Shown piece by piece: positions 1 to 8,067 of a DNA stretch of 39,462 bases; the first letter of the stretch is position 1; each line of letters begins with the position of its first letter. The stretch is from contig NZ_MBPN01000044.1 of assembly GCF_001695625.1 (NCBI RefSeq), forward strand, positions 1 to 39,462, written 5' to 3'. The stretch comes from Pseudomonas defluvii. Lineage in GTDB: Bacteria; Pseudomonadota; Gammaproteobacteria; Pseudomonadales; Pseudomonadaceae. The notes under the pieces were generated by a model. The model saw only the letters and a list, made by a program, of their open reading frames with translations, was not told the origin of the DNA and ran no database searches. The position numbers and the translations under genes are program-made.

Positions 1-19
1 CCTGCCATCCGGTATGTGC

Positions 20-60
20 CTGCCAGGCATGCCTGGCAGCCTGCTTCGCCGCGTTTTTTT
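20..60 (+). terminator. Possible terminator of the gene upstream of the window
   Basis: A perfect 20-base palindrome, CTGCCAGGCATGCCTGGCAG, lies at 20-39 and a run of seven T lies at 54-60. The T run begins about 14 bases after the stem, so this is not an ideal intrinsic terminator. It most likely ends a transcript that starts outside the window. Confidence 0.35.
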
Positions 61-139
61 GTGGCAAACATCCCTGATTGTCGGTGCCTCTCCACTGTGC
101 GAGCGGCGGGTATTCAGTTGTTAATTAATGGGAAGCCAT

Positions 140-1069
140 ATGATTGGCATTAAAAGCATCGCCAGTTACGTGCCGGCCGCTGGCGTGGACAACTACGCTC
201 AAGGCGCAAAATTCGAAAAGGATGAAGCCTTCATCCTGGGCAAGATCGGTTCCGCTTTCCTGCCACGCAAAGACGTCGCTCAGGAAACCTCGGACCTCTG
301 TGTAGAAGCTGCCAATGCCTTGTTTGCGGCCAACCCGCAGCTTTCGCGTGAATCCATCGATGCATTGATTGTCGTCACTCAGAATGGTGACGAAGAAGGC
401 TTGCCGCATACCGCTGCCATCGTTCAGGACAAACTGGGTCTGCCGACTCATGTGGCTGCGTTTGATATCTCGCTGGGCTGCTCGGGCTACGTCTATGGTA
501 TCTACGCGCTCAAGGGCTTCATGGAAGCCACAGGCCTGAAGAACGGCCTGCTGATCACGGCTGACCCTTATTCGAAGATCGTCGATCCGGAAGACCGCAA
601 TACCACCATGCTGTTTGGTGATGCGGCCACTGCTACCTGGATGGGCGAAGATGCACCGTGGCAGTTGGGTAAAGCCAAGTTCGGTACCGACGGTTCTGGT
701 GCAGCACACCTGAAGGTCACTGATGGTGTGTTTTTCATGAACGGGCGTCAGGTGTTCAACTTTGCCTTGCTCAAGGTCCCGGCCCACCTGCATGAATTGC
801 TGGATGAAAGCGGCCTGCAGCCGGCAGATATCGATGCGTTCTGTATCCATCAGGGCAGCGCGGCCATCGTGGATGCGGTTGCACGACGTTTCGAGGACGA
901 CCCGGAGAAGTTCATCAAAGACATGGTCGAGACGGGTAATACCGTGTCGTCGAGCATTCCGCTGTTGCTGGAAAAGCACGTGCTTGAGTCGGGTTTCAAA
1001 CGTGTTGCATTGAGTGGTTTTGGTGTTGGTCTGTCCTGGGGGTCTGCGATCCTCCAGCGTGCAGGCTAA
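140..1069 (+). CDS. 3-oxoacyl-ACP synthase III (KAS III, FabH-like), flagellar-island type
   Basis: A 309-residue thiolase-fold condensing enzyme. Members join an acyl-CoA or acyl donor to malonyl-ACP. The Cys-His-Asn triad is visible: C114 in SLGCSGY, H237 in IHQGS and N267 in ETGNTVSSS. The IHQ motif is followed by GS, not the AN of housekeeping FabH, so it may serve a special pathway. ATG 140 is preferred over ATG 128, because a GGGAAG ribosome site sits just before 140. It stands directly upstream of flagellin, as in several Pseudomonas flagellar clusters where such a gene belongs to the flagellin glycosylation region. Making an acyl group for a flagellin sugar is an inference. It is followed by a strong terminator, so it is probably a separate transcript from fliC. 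Confidence 0.85.
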   Translation: MIGIKSIASYVPAAGVDNYAQGAKFEKDEAFILGKIGSAFLPRKDVAQETSDLCVEAANALFAANPQLSRESIDALIVVTQNGDEEGLPHTAAIVQDKLGLPTHVAAFDISLGCSGYVYGIYALKGFMEATGLKNGLLITADPYSKIVDPEDRNTTMLFGDAATATWMGEDAPWQLGKAKFGTDGSGAAHLKVTDGVFFMNGRQVFNFALLKVPAHLHELLDESGLQPADIDAFCIHQGSAAIVDAVARRFEDDPEKFIKDMVETGNTVSSSIPLLLEKHVLESGFKRVALSGFGVGLSWGSAILQRAG

Positions 1070-1087
1070 GCACGGCGACTGTTGACG

Positions 1088-1118
1088 AGCCCCCGCTTTT
1101 TAGCGGGGGTTCGTTTTT
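1088..1118 (+). terminator. Intrinsic terminator after the KAS III gene
   Basis: The perfect stem CCCCCGCT / AGCGGGGG (1090-1097 and 1102-1109) has a four-T loop and is followed by TTCGTTTTT. It lies 20 bases after the stop codon and separates this gene from fliC. Confidence 0.9.
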
Positions 1119-1416
1119 CAGGGTGTTCTTTTTCGGGTTCCAGGTTTACTGGTGCAGGCATCGCCAGCGATGTAGGTGATGTATGCTTGCGAGCGCTTTA
1201 CGGTGGGCGTTGTGTGGCGTGAGGGTGGAGGGTGGCGCTGTTTTTATGGCGTCAAACCCTTGATTTCATTGGGCTGGCACGATGCCAGTAAAAATTTTCA
1301 AAAAATCCCTAAAGCAACGTGCCTTGACGACGATAACTATTACGAAGGTTCTCTAGGCCAAACCCGGCGGTTGCCAAGGCCGGAAGCCGCAGTATCCCAC
1401 AAACGAGGAATTCGTC
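1119..1416 (+). other. Non-coding fliC upstream region
   Basis: About 300 bases without a convincing gene. It holds a small inverted repeat (CATCGC/GCGATG, 1159-1172), an inverted repeat GTCAA-N4-TTGAT at 1251-1264 that resembles a FleQ box, and the FliA promoter at 1310-1336. An open frame crosses it but runs out of frame into fliC and has no family resemblance. Confidence 0.7.
1310..1336 (+). promoter_or_regulatory. FliA (sigma-28) promoter of fliC
   Basis: TAAA at 1310-1313 and GACGATAA at 1329-1336 are separated by exactly 15 bases. The sigma-28 consensus is TAAA-N15-GCCGATAA, so there is one mismatch. Transcription should start near 1343, giving a leader of about 70 bases. FliA itself is encoded at 29498-30238. 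Confidence 0.88.
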
Positions 1417-2262
1417 ATGGCATTAACCGTAAACACCAACGTCACTTCGCTGGGCGTTCAGAAGAACCTGAACCGTGCTTCCGATGCGCTGAGCACCTCG
1501 ATGACTCGTCTGTCTTCCGGCCTGAAAATCAACAGCGCCAAAGACGACGCTGCTGGCCTGCAGATCGCTACCCGTATGACCTCGCAGATCCGCGGTCAGA
1601 CCATGGCTATCAAAAACGCCAACGACGGTATCTCCATCGCCCAGACCGCTGAAGGCGCGATGCAAGAGCAGACCAACATTCTGCAGCGTATGCGTGAACT
1701 GGCCATCCAGTCGCGTAACGCCTCGAACAGCAAAGATGACCGTGACGCCCTGAACACTGAGTTCGCGGCAATGTCTGACGAGCTGACTCGTATTGCTGAC
1801 AGCACCCAGTTGAACGGCAAGAACCTGCTGAACGCCGCGTCGACTATGACCTTCCAGGTTGGTTCTAACACCGGTACTGAAAACCAGATCGACATCACCC
1901 TGAAAGATCTGAAAGCAACTACTCTGGGTGTTGACAAGACCGCCATCGCGATTTCTGGTACCGATGATGCCGAGAACAAGACCAACTTCGAGGCTGCTGT
2001 AGACGCTATTGATGCCGCGCTGCAGACTATCAACACCACTCGTGCTGACCTCGGTGCTGCGCAGAACCGTCTGACCAGCACCATCAACAACCTGCAAAAC
2101 ATCAACGAAAACGCCGCTGCTGCTCTTGGCCGCGTACAGGACACCGACTTTGCTGCCGAGACTGCTCAGCTGACCAAGCAGCAAACTCTGCAACAAGCGT
2201 CGACTTCGGTTCTGGCTCAAGCCAACCAGCTGCCATCTGCCGTACTGAAGCTGCTTCAGTAA
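1417..2262 (+). CDS. fliC: Flagellin, filament subunit
   Basis: A 281-residue flagellin, short compared with some Pseudomonas flagellins of over 400 residues, because the variable centre is small. The conserved N-terminal helix begins MALTVNTNVTS and the C-terminal D0 helix ends in LPSAVLKLLQ. Residues 30-51 match the flg22 region, with T, S, L and K at positions 1, 5, 7 and 8 of that epitope. The ribosome site GAGGAA lies before the ATG. The gene is transcribed alone, with a sigma-28 promoter upstream and a terminator downstream. The protein is exported unfolded through the flagellar channel and polymerises under the FliD cap. FliS is its expected chaperone. Confidence 0.98.
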   Translation: MALTVNTNVTSLGVQKNLNRASDALSTSMTRLSSGLKINSAKDDAAGLQIATRMTSQIRGQTMAIKNANDGISIAQTAEGAMQEQTNILQRMRELAIQSRNASNSKDDRDALNTEFAAMSDELTRIADSTQLNGKNLLNAASTMTFQVGSNTGTENQIDITLKDLKATTLGVDKTAIAISGTDDAENKTNFEAAVDAIDAALQTINTTRADLGAAQNRLTSTINNLQNINENAAAALGRVQDTDFAAETAQLTKQQTLQQASTSVLAQANQLPSAVLKLLQ

Positions 2263-2278
2263 TCGCCTGATGGTCATC

Positions 2279-2315
2279 GGCGGGGGAGTGCGTTCATGGC
2301 GCTCCCCCGCCTTTT
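2279..2315 (+). terminator. Intrinsic terminator of fliC
   Basis: The ten-base arms GGCGGGGGAG (2279-2288) and CTCCCCCGCC (2302-2311) are followed by TTTT. The stem extends inward with GC pairs. It lies 16 bases after the fliC stop. Any read-through would enter flaG, whose ATG is only 20 bases further on. Confidence 0.88.
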
Positions 2316-2334
2316 GCATTAAGAGGTGACAGAC

Positions 2335-2682
2335 ATGGATATGAGCGTCAAGCTGAACCAGTCTTACCCGGCGGTGCGACCCACCGAGCAGGTCGCCGAA
2401 AAAGCCACGGCAAAACAAAGTGAGCCGTCGCGGGATACAGCCGACAAGGGTGTGTCCGATACTGATAAGGTGAAGAGCGCTGTCAAGGAAATCGAAAAAT
2501 TCCTGGCCTCAAACCGACGAAATCTCGAATTCTCCACGGACGAAGAATCCGGCAAGATTGTGGTCAAAGTCATCGCTAGCGAGACAGGTGAACTGGTGCG
2601 CCAGATTCCCTCGGAAGAAGTCTTGAAAATTGCTAACAGCCTCAGCGATGTAAATAGCCTGCTGTTCAATGCGAAGGCCTGA
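2335..2682 (+). CDS. flaG: FlaG family protein
   Basis: A 115-residue FlaG-family protein. The FlaG core is at the C-terminal end, roughly residues 45-112, with the family pattern of an amphipathic helix, a short strand and the segment VRQIPSEEVL. The N-terminal third is charged and probably disordered. ATG 2335 is chosen because AAGAGG (2321-2326) lies eight bases before it. A GTG three codons earlier overlaps that site. FlaG is thought to influence filament length in polarly flagellated bacteria, but its biochemical role is poorly known. It has the usual place between fliC and fliD. No clear separate promoter was seen in the 72 bases after fliC. Confidence 0.9.
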   Translation: MDMSVKLNQSYPAVRPTEQVAEKATAKQSEPSRDTADKGVSDTDKVKSAVKEIEKFLASNRRNLEFSTDEESGKIVVKVIASETGELVRQIPSEEVLKIANSLSDVNSLLFNAKA

Positions 2683-2752
2683 ACTGGCAGACTTACCATG
2701 TGTTCGCTAGTCTCGCTGGGCTAGGGAAGCGCGAAACCTAGAGGGATTAAGA

Positions 2753-4174
2753 ATGGCAAGTCCAATTACCTCCACTACGGGCATGGGCTCGGGACTGAAC
2801 ATCGGTTCGATCGTCGAGGCGCTGGTCAACTCCGATACGGCCGCCAAGCAGGCCCAGATTACCCGTCAGACGACCAACAACAAGGCCTATATTTCCGGCG
2901 TGGGTGCGCTCAAGAGTGCGCTGGCGGCTTATCAGGCCTCAATGGCGAAGCTCAACAGCAGCACTGCGCCTGCATTCAATGCCTATGCTGCCACGTCTGC
3001 CAATGAGAGTGTTCTCAAGGCCACGGCAAGCAACACTGCAGTTTCCGGTACCTATGAAGTCAATGTCTCCCAATTGGCGACAGGCTCCAAGGTGGCCAGC
3101 AGGTTGTATACGACGGCCGAAGGTGGTGCTGCGACCCCGATTCCGAAGGGCGACCTGACCATTGAGCAGAACGGCAAGACCTATACGGTAAGCATCGGCG
3201 ATGGCGCCACGCTGCAGAGCGTGCGTGACTCTATCAACGATGCCCTCGCAGTGAACGGCATCAGTGCGAACATCATCAATGAGGCGGGCGGTTCGCGCCT
3301 TGTGCTGGGTTCTACCACCACGGGTGCGGGGTCTGATATCAAGGTGACGGGTGGTGCTACCGGTATTGATATCGACGGTACCCAGTCGATGGCGACCAGC
3401 CCGAGCGGTGCTGGCTTTATCAGTGCTATGGCTCAGGACGCGAAGCTGACCATTGATGGCCTGGAAGTCACCAGCAAGTCCAATACCGTCAAGGATGCCA
3501 TCAGTGGTATCACACTCGATCTCGTTGCGAAGAGCGCCGATCCAGCCACTACCACCAAGGTAACGGTTGGTGCTAACAATGACGGGCTGAAAGCTTCTGT
3601 GCAGCAGTTTGTCGATGCCTACAATACGATGGTCAAGGCGGTCAACGCGCTGACAGCGACCAGTAAGGACGCCGACGGCAATACGGTGCTCGGTTCGCTC
3701 ACAGGGGATGCGACCACGCGTTCGCTGTTAGCGGATATTCGTAGTGAGTTGGCGACTGTTGGTTCGGGTGATCGCCTGACATCGCTAAGCCAGTTGGGTA
3801 TTAATACCCAAAAAGACGGCACGCTTGAGTTCAATGGCACCAAGTTCACTGCGGCCATGAATGACAAGAAGCTGGGCAATGAGGTTCAGGAGCTGTTTAC
3901 GGGCACCAATGGTGTCTTTGAGCGGATGAACAAGGCCATTGATCCTTACATTAAGACTGATGGCATTCTGGCTTCTCGCGCCAATAATCTGGATACGTTG
4001 CAGAAGCGCCTGGATCAGCAGCAGGAAGATCTTGATCGTCGTGTCGAGCTGCTCACAGCTTCGCTGACCAAGAAGTACATCGCCATGGATACCGTGGTGG
4101 GTAAGCTCAAGGCGCAAGCTAATAGCATCACCTCGATCTTTGAGGCGATCACCGCGCAGCAACGGAATTCCTGA
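2753..4174 (+). CDS. fliD: Filament cap protein (HAP2)
   Basis: A 473-residue FliD. An N-terminal segment begins MASPITSTTGMGSGLNIGS, where the small-residue GSGLN stretch and following helix are typical of FliD. The variable middle domains are rich in Thr, Ala and Gly. The C-terminal coiled segment from about residue 400 includes LDTLQKRLDQQQEDLDRR, followed by a hydrophobic end. The cap complex sits at the filament tip and helps flagellin fold into place, and FliD can also act as an adhesin. GAGGG at 2741-2745 is the ribosome site. A strong terminator follows, so fliS need not be co-transcribed with it. No good sigma-54 or FliA site was found in the 70-base gap before it. Confidence 0.97.
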   Translation: MASPITSTTGMGSGLNIGSIVEALVNSDTAAKQAQITRQTTNNKAYISGVGALKSALAAYQASMAKLNSSTAPAFNAYAATSANESVLKATASNTAVSGTYEVNVSQLATGSKVASRLYTTAEGGAATPIPKGDLTIEQNGKTYTVSIGDGATLQSVRDSINDALAVNGISANIINEAGGSRLVLGSTTTGAGSDIKVTGGATGIDIDGTQSMATSPSGAGFISAMAQDAKLTIDGLEVTSKSNTVKDAISGITLDLVAKSADPATTTKVTVGANNDGLKASVQQFVDAYNTMVKAVNALTATSKDADGNTVLGSLTGDATTRSLLADIRSELATVGSGDRLTSLSQLGINTQKDGTLEFNGTKFTAAMNDKKLGNEVQELFTGTNGVFERMNKAIDPYIKTDGILASRANNLDTLQKRLDQQQEDLDRRVELLTASLTKKYIAMDTVVGKLKAQANSITSIFEAITAQQRNS

Positions 4175-4189
4175 TCGATTGGCGGTGCC

Positions 4190-4228
4190 AAAAGCCCGGC
4201 GTCACCCTTGTGGTGTGCCGGGCTTTTT
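4190..4228 (+). terminator. Intrinsic terminator of fliD
   Basis: The arms AAAGCCCGGC (4191-4200) and GCCGGGCTTT (4217-4226) are followed by further T. An inner CACC/GGTG pair extends the stem. This is a classic GC stem with a U run, and it ends the flaG-fliD transcript before fliS. Confidence 0.92.
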
Positions 4229-4238
4229 GCGTTGTGGC

Positions 4239-4265
4239 TAAAGTTTTTTGACACGCTGTCGATAT
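4239..4265 (+). promoter_or_regulatory. FliA (sigma-28) promoter of fliS
   Basis: TAAAGTTT begins at 4239 and GTCGATAT lies at 4258-4265. The gap from TAAA to the -10 box is exactly 15 bases. The -35 part equals the extended sigma-28 consensus TAAAGTTT, and the -10 differs from GCCGATAA at two positions. It lies just after the fliD terminator and about 40 bases before the fliS start. Confidence 0.82.
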
Positions 4266-4303
4266 AGCCGGTATACGAACCCTTTTGTGTGACGAGGTAG
4301 AAC

Positions 4304-4684
4304 ATGAACCCTATGTTGGCCCTTCGGCAGTACCAGAAAGTTAACGGTCAGGCGCAAACCTCCGAGGCTAGCCCGCACCGTTTGGTACAAATGTTGATGC
4401 AGGGCGGCCTGGACCGTATCGCTCAGGCCAAGGGCGCCATGGCGCGCAATGATATCGCCCAGAAAGGCATCCTGATCGGCAAGGTCATCGGTATTGTCGG
4501 TGGCTTGCGCGAAGGTCTGGATCTGGAAAACCATGCCGATTCATTGGCGGACCTGGACAGCCTGTATGCTTACATGAGTAAGCGTCTGGTCGAGGCCAAT
4601 GTACAGAACGATCCGGAAATCCTCAACGAGGTCGCTCGTTTGCTGATTACCGTCAAGGAAGGCTGGGACGCAATTGGCGAATAA
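4304..4684 (+). CDS. fliS: Flagellin export chaperone
   Basis: A 126-residue all-helical FliS. It begins MNPMLALRQYQKVN, the family's N-terminal helix with the conserved Tyr region. SPHRLVQMLMQGGLDRI forms the next helix and matches the FliS core. The protein binds the C-terminal helix of FliC in the cytoplasm, stopping early polymerisation and handing it to the export gate. GAGG at 4294-4297 is the ribosome site. It is driven by its own FliA promoter, so it should be made at the same late stage as its client. The fliT-like gene follows after 24 bases. Confidence 0.96.
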   Translation: MNPMLALRQYQKVNGQAQTSEASPHRLVQMLMQGGLDRIAQAKGAMARNDIAQKGILIGKVIGIVGGLREGLDLENHADSLADLDSLYAYMSKRLVEANVQNDPEILNEVARLLITVKEGWDAIGE

Positions 4685-4708
4685 TTCGCTTGCGCCGAGG
4701 AGGTTGTG

Positions 4709-5005
4709 ATGAGCGCCGTGCTCGAGCGTATTGAACAAACCCGCGATGCATTGCTGGGTGCATTGGCCAACCGTGATTGGGATGCGATCAGTGATCTGGA
4801 TGTGAATTGCCGTCTTTGCGTCGATGATGTGCTGGGCGAGCCAGAGCTGGATGAAACTGTGCTGCGCATCAAACTTGAGGAGTTGCTTGGTGTCTACCGG
4901 CAATTAATCGATGTTGCAAGTGGTGAACGTCAAACAATAGTCGATGAACTGGCACAGATCCGACAAGCCAAAAACGCGGCAAAGGTATACCATCTCTTCA
5001 CTTGA
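4709..5005 (+). CDS. fliT: FliT-like flagellar chaperone (FleP/FliS' position)
   Basis: A 98-residue, acidic, mainly helical protein with no membrane segment. The family match rests on size, helical pattern (repeated Leu/Glu heptads around residues 55-90) and its position directly after fliS, which FliT or the related fleP product fills in Pseudomonas. FliT-type proteins are chaperones of the FliD cap and can bind export ATPase components. ATG 4709 is chosen, since GAGGAGG (4697-4703) is five bases ahead of it and only two from GTG 4706. Sequence similarity to enteric FliT is weak, so the chaperone role is inferred mainly from context. Confidence 0.7.
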   Translation: MSAVLERIEQTRDALLGALANRDWDAISDLDVNCRLCVDDVLGEPELDETVLRIKLEELLGVYRQLIDVASGERQTIVDELAQIRQAKNAAKVYHLFT

Positions 5006-5039
5006 CGCTGGCCGATTCGAGAAATAAGTGCGCCATAAA

Positions 5040-5088
5040 TTTGACTGTGTGCGGCTTTTTGACTTAACTAGTGGCTGTTTTCTAAATG
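5040..5088 (+). promoter_or_regulatory. Possible sigma-70 promoter and TTTGACT repeats before fleQ
   Basis: TTTGACT occurs twice, at 5040-5046 and 5058-5064, with starts 18 bases apart. The second copy contains TTGACT, followed after 17 or 18 bases by CTAAAT/TAAATG. This makes a plausible -35/-10 pair about 90 bases before fleQ. No sigma-54 or FliA site is visible here, as expected for a master regulator at the top of the cascade. Confidence 0.35.
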
Positions 5089-5178
5089 TTGACGTCCAAG
5101 CACTGACAGTTCAGTCGGAATGATGTCGAGCAAGCCCTGAAAGTGGGGCGCTGAGTTGACTAGGGAAGTTGCTATTGC

Positions 5179-6654
5179 ATGTGGCGTGAAACCAAAATTC
5201 TCCTGATCGATGACGACAGTGTCCGCCGCCGCGATTTGGCGGTGGTCCTGAATTTTCTCGGCGAAGACAATTTGCCCTGCTCAAGCCAGGACTGGCAGCA
5301 GGTCGTCGAGTCGTTGTCATCCAGTCGTGAAGTACTTTGCGTCCTGATTGGTGCTGTGAATGCTCCGGCAAGTCTTTCGGGCTTGCTTAAGACAGTGGCA
5401 GCCTGGGATGAGTTCCTTCCCGTGTTGCTATTGGGCGAAATTTCTTCGGTCGACTTGCCCGAAGAGTTGCGCCGCCGCGTGCTGTCCAATCTTGAAATGC
5501 CGCCCAGCTACAGCAAATTGCTGGACTCGTTGCACCGTGCCCAGGTGTATCGCGAGATGTACGATGCTGCCCGTGAGCGTGGCCGACAGCGTGAGCCGAA
5601 CCTGTTTCGCAGCCTGGTCGGCACCAGCCGTGCAATCCAGCATGTGCGGCAAATGATGCAGCAGGTGGCCGATACCGACGCCAGTGTATTGATCCTGGGC
5701 GAGTCGGGCACCGGCAAGGAAGTGGTTGCACGCAACCTTCATTATCATTCCAAGCGCCGCGAAGCGCCGTTCGTGCCGGTCAACTGCGGAGCGATCCCGG
5801 CAGAGCTGCTGGAAAGCGAATTGTTCGGTCATGAGAAGGGTGCTTTCACCGGCGCTATCACCAGTCGCGCCGGGCGTTTCGAATTGGCCAATGGTGGCAC
5901 CCTGTTCCTTGATGAAATTGGCGACATGCCGCTGCCGATGCAGGTCAAGTTGCTGCGGGTGTTGCAGGAGCGAACTTTCGAACGTGTAGGTAGCAACAAG
6001 ACCCAGAGCATCGACGTGCGAATCATTGCGGCGACTCACAAGAACCTCGAGAGCATGATCGAGGTGGGCTCCTTCCGCGAAGACCTGTACTACCGGCTTA
6101 ACGTTTTCCCGATCGAGATGGCTCCCCTGCGAGAGCGTGTCGAAGACATCCCGTTGTTGATGAACGAGTTGATCTCGCGCATGGAGCACGAAAAGCGTGG
6201 CTCTATCCGTTTCAACTCGGCGGCGATCATGTCGCTGTGTCGTCATGGTTGGCCGGGCAACGTTCGCGAGCTGGCCAACCTGGTCGAGCGCATGGCAATC
6301 ATGCACCCTTATGGGGTGATCGGGGTCTCCGAGCTGCCCAAGAAGTTTCGTTATGTCGATGATGAAGACGAGCATCTGGTCGACAGTTTGCGCTCTGATC
6401 TTGAGGAGCGCGTGGCAATCAATGGGCACACGCCAAACTTCTCCCATCACGCCATGCTGCCGCCCGAAGGGTTGGACCTCAAGGATTACCTCGGCAGCCT
6501 CGAGCAGGGGTTGATCCAGCAGGCGCTGGACGATGCCAGTGGCGTGGTGGCCCGTGCTGCGGAGCGTTTGCGTATCCGGCGTACCACGTTGGTCGAAAAA
6601 ATGCGCAAGTACGGTATGAGTCGGCGTGAGGGGGACGAGCAGGCAGAAGATTGA
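5179..6654 (+). CDS. fleQ: Master flagellar regulator, sigma-54 activator
   Basis: A 491-residue three-domain enhancer-binding protein. The N-terminal receiver-like domain (about 1-120) keeps the acidic IDDD but lacks a normal phospho-acceptor Asp, so it is probably not phosphorylated. The AAA+ domain (about 145-375) has Walker A GESGTGKE (174-181), the GAFTGA loop (221-226) that contacts sigma-54, and Walker [10 protein letters not shown] Fis-type helix-turn-helix ends the protein. L142-F143-R144-S145, K180, R185 and N186 match residues known to bind cyclic di-GMP in P. aeruginosa FleQ, so the same switch between motility and biofilm genes is expected. FleN (28668-29501) should restrain its ATPase. 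ATG 5179 gives the MWRETK start typical of FleQ. Confidence 0.98.
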   Translation: MWRETKILLIDDDSVRRRDLAVVLNFLGEDNLPCSSQDWQQVVESLSSSREVLCVLIGAVNAPASLSGLLKTVAAWDEFLPVLLLGEISSVDLPEELRRRVLSNLEMPPSYSKLLDSLHRAQVYREMYDAARERGRQREPNLFRSLVGTSRAIQHVRQMMQQVADTDASVLILGESGTGKEVVARNLHYHSKRREAPFVPVNCGAIPAELLESELFGHEKGAFTGAITSRAGRFELANGGTLFLDEIGDMPLPMQVKLLRVLQERTFERVGSNKTQSIDVRIIAATHKNLESMIEVGSFREDLYYRLNVFPIEMAPLRERVEDIPLLMNELISRMEHEKRGSIRFNSAAIMSLCRHGWPGNVRELANLVERMAIMHPYGVIGVSELPKKFRYVDDEDEHLVDSLRSDLEERVAINGHTPNFSHHAMLPPEGLDLKDYLGSLEQGLIQQALDDASGVVARAAERLRIRRTTLVEKMRKYGMSRREGDEQAED

Positions 6655-6663
6655 CGCCTGTCG

Positions 6664-6716
6664 GGTGGTGACACTGGCAGAGCACCTGCTGTCGCCACCA
6701 ATGCCCCTATTTTTTG
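6664..6716 (+). terminator. Weak candidate terminator after fleQ
   Basis: The arms GGTGGTGACA (6664-6673) and TGTCGCCACC (6690-6699) pair with one G-U wobble. A six-T run at 6710-6715 lies ten bases beyond the stem. The spacing to the T run is too long for a standard intrinsic terminator. Confidence 0.3.
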
Positions 6717-6790
6717 CAGGGCTGTGGTGCCCGTTACCGTTGGCTCCTGCCGTTTCTCTCAGGGCTCGTGGTCTTGTCGTGAAAATTATC

Positions 6791-6806
6791 CGGCACGGCT
6801 ATTGCT
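6791..6806 (+). promoter_or_regulatory. Sigma-54 promoter of fleSR
   Basis: CGGCACGGCTATTGCT has GG at 6792-6793 and GC at 6804-6805, with exactly ten bases between them. It differs from TGGCAC-N5-TTGCT only at the first base. The start should be near 6817, about 40 bases before fleS. FleQ is the expected activator. Confidence 0.85.
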
Positions 6807-6858
6807 ATACCGCTGGCAACATACCGTTTTATGACGGTGAGCCACGCGAGAGAGCACG

Positions 6859-8067
6859 ATGCCCCACGCCGCTACCATCTCCAGTCTCCCTGAGCTGAAG
6901 GGAGCGAACACCTCTGAGCAGGACAGTCGTAATGGTCTTGAGCAGGCCTTTGCCCTGTTCGATCAGATGTCGACACAGCTCAGTCAATCCTACAACCTGC
7001 TTGAGGCGCGCGTCACCGAACTCAAGGGTGAGTTGGCGGTGGTCAGTGCCCAGCGAATGGCAGAGTTGGCCGAGAAAGAGCGTTTGGCCAATCGCCTGCA
7101 GAATCTCCTGGATTTGCTGCCGGGTGGCGTCATTGTCATCGATGGGGCGGGGCGTGTGCGTGAAGCCAACCCGGCCGCACGTGAACTGCTGGGCGAGCCG
7201 TTGGACGGTGAGCTATGGCGTCACGTGATCGCTCGCAGCTTCGCGCCGCGTGAAGATGACGGTCACGAGGTATCGTTGCGTGATGGTCGGCGTCTGTCGA
7301 TCGCCACCCGCTCGCTGGACGCCGAGCCGGGTCAGTTGGTGCTGCTCAACGACCTGACCGAGACTCGCCACCTTCAGGACCAACTTGCACGTCATCAGCG
7401 ACTGTCATCGCTGGGGCGCATGGTCGCTTCGCTCGCTCATCAGATTCGTACCCCGTTGTCGGCGGCCCTGCTTTACGCCAGCCACTTGGCGGAGCAGACC
7501 TTGCCGGCGCAAACCCAGCAGCGCTTCGCCAGTACGCTGAAGGAACGTTTGCACGAGCTTGAGCATCAGGTGCGCGACATGTTGGTGTTCGCGCGGGGCG
7601 AGTTGCCGTTAACCGATCGCCTGACACCCAAGGCACTCTTCCAGGCGCTGCAGCAGGCGGCACATCCCCACGTTCAGGGGCATCTCGTACGCTGGCAGTG
7701 CGACAGCCATCTGGGCGATCTGTTGTGCAATCGGGACACCTTGGTGGGGGCGTTGCTCAACCTGATTGAAAACGCTGTGCAGGCCAGTGCGGGCCAGGCC
7801 CGTTTGAAAATTCACCTGTACCGCCGAGAGCAACTTTTGCATGTGTGCGTGAGTGATGCCGGGGCTGGTATCGATGCGGGGCTGCTCACTCGCTTGGGTG
7901 AGCCGTTTCTGACCACCAAGGCGACCGGCACCGGTTTGGGCTTGGCGGTGGTCAAGGCGGTGGCGCGAGCGCACCAGGGTGAGTTGCAGTTGCGCTCTCG
8001 TCCCGGGCGAGGCACCTGTGCCCGCGTCAGCTTGCCGTTGATCGGTGCGCAGGAGGGTATGGCGTGA
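6859..8067 (+). CDS. fleS: Flagellar sensor histidine kinase
   Basis: A 402-residue cytoplasmic kinase with no membrane segment. In order it has a helical N-terminus with a probable coiled coil (about 45-85), a PAS-like domain (about 85-165, VIVIDGAGRVREANPAA), a HisKA dimer domain with phospho-acceptor H194 in SLAHQIRTPL, and a HATPase domain with N305 in LIENAVQAS, DAGAG (333-337) and GTGLGLA (357-363). It should phosphorylate FleR in response to an unknown internal cue, possibly assembly state. GAGAGAG before the ATG serves as ribosome site. Its last four bases overlap fleR, so the pair is translationally coupled. Confidence 0.97.
   Translation: MPHAATISSLPELKGANTSEQDSRNGLEQAFALFDQMSTQLSQSYNLLEARVTELKGELAVVSAQRMAELAEKERLANRLQNLLDLLPGGVIVIDGAGRVREANPAARELLGEPLDGELWRHVIARSFAPREDDGHEVSLRDGRRLSIATRSLDAEPGQLVLLNDLTETRHLQDQLARHQRLSSLGRMVASLAHQIRTPLSAALLYASHLAEQTLPAQTQQRFASTLKERLHELEHQVRDMLVFARGELPLTDRLTPKALFQALQQAAHPHVQGHLVRWQCDSHLGDLLCNRDTLVGALLNLIENAVQASAGQARLKIHLYRREQLLHVCVSDAGAGIDAGLLTRLGEPFLTTKATGTGLGLAVVKAVARAHQGELQLRSRPGRGTCARVSLPLIGAQEGMA

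Noticed and set aside
1276..1292. Sigma-54-like TGGCAC before fliC
   Set aside because: TGGCAC is present but is followed by CAGTA after five bases, not TTGCW, so the -12 element is missing.
1176..1652. 158-residue plus-strand frame upstream of and into fliC
   Set aside because: It crosses the FliA promoter and the fliC start in a different frame, has an atypical composition and no family resemblance.
2683..2752. Sigma-54 or FliA promoter directly before fliD
   Set aside because: A TGGCAG occurs, but there is no TTGC at the right distance and no TAAA-N15-GCCGAT match. fliD is probably read with flaG.
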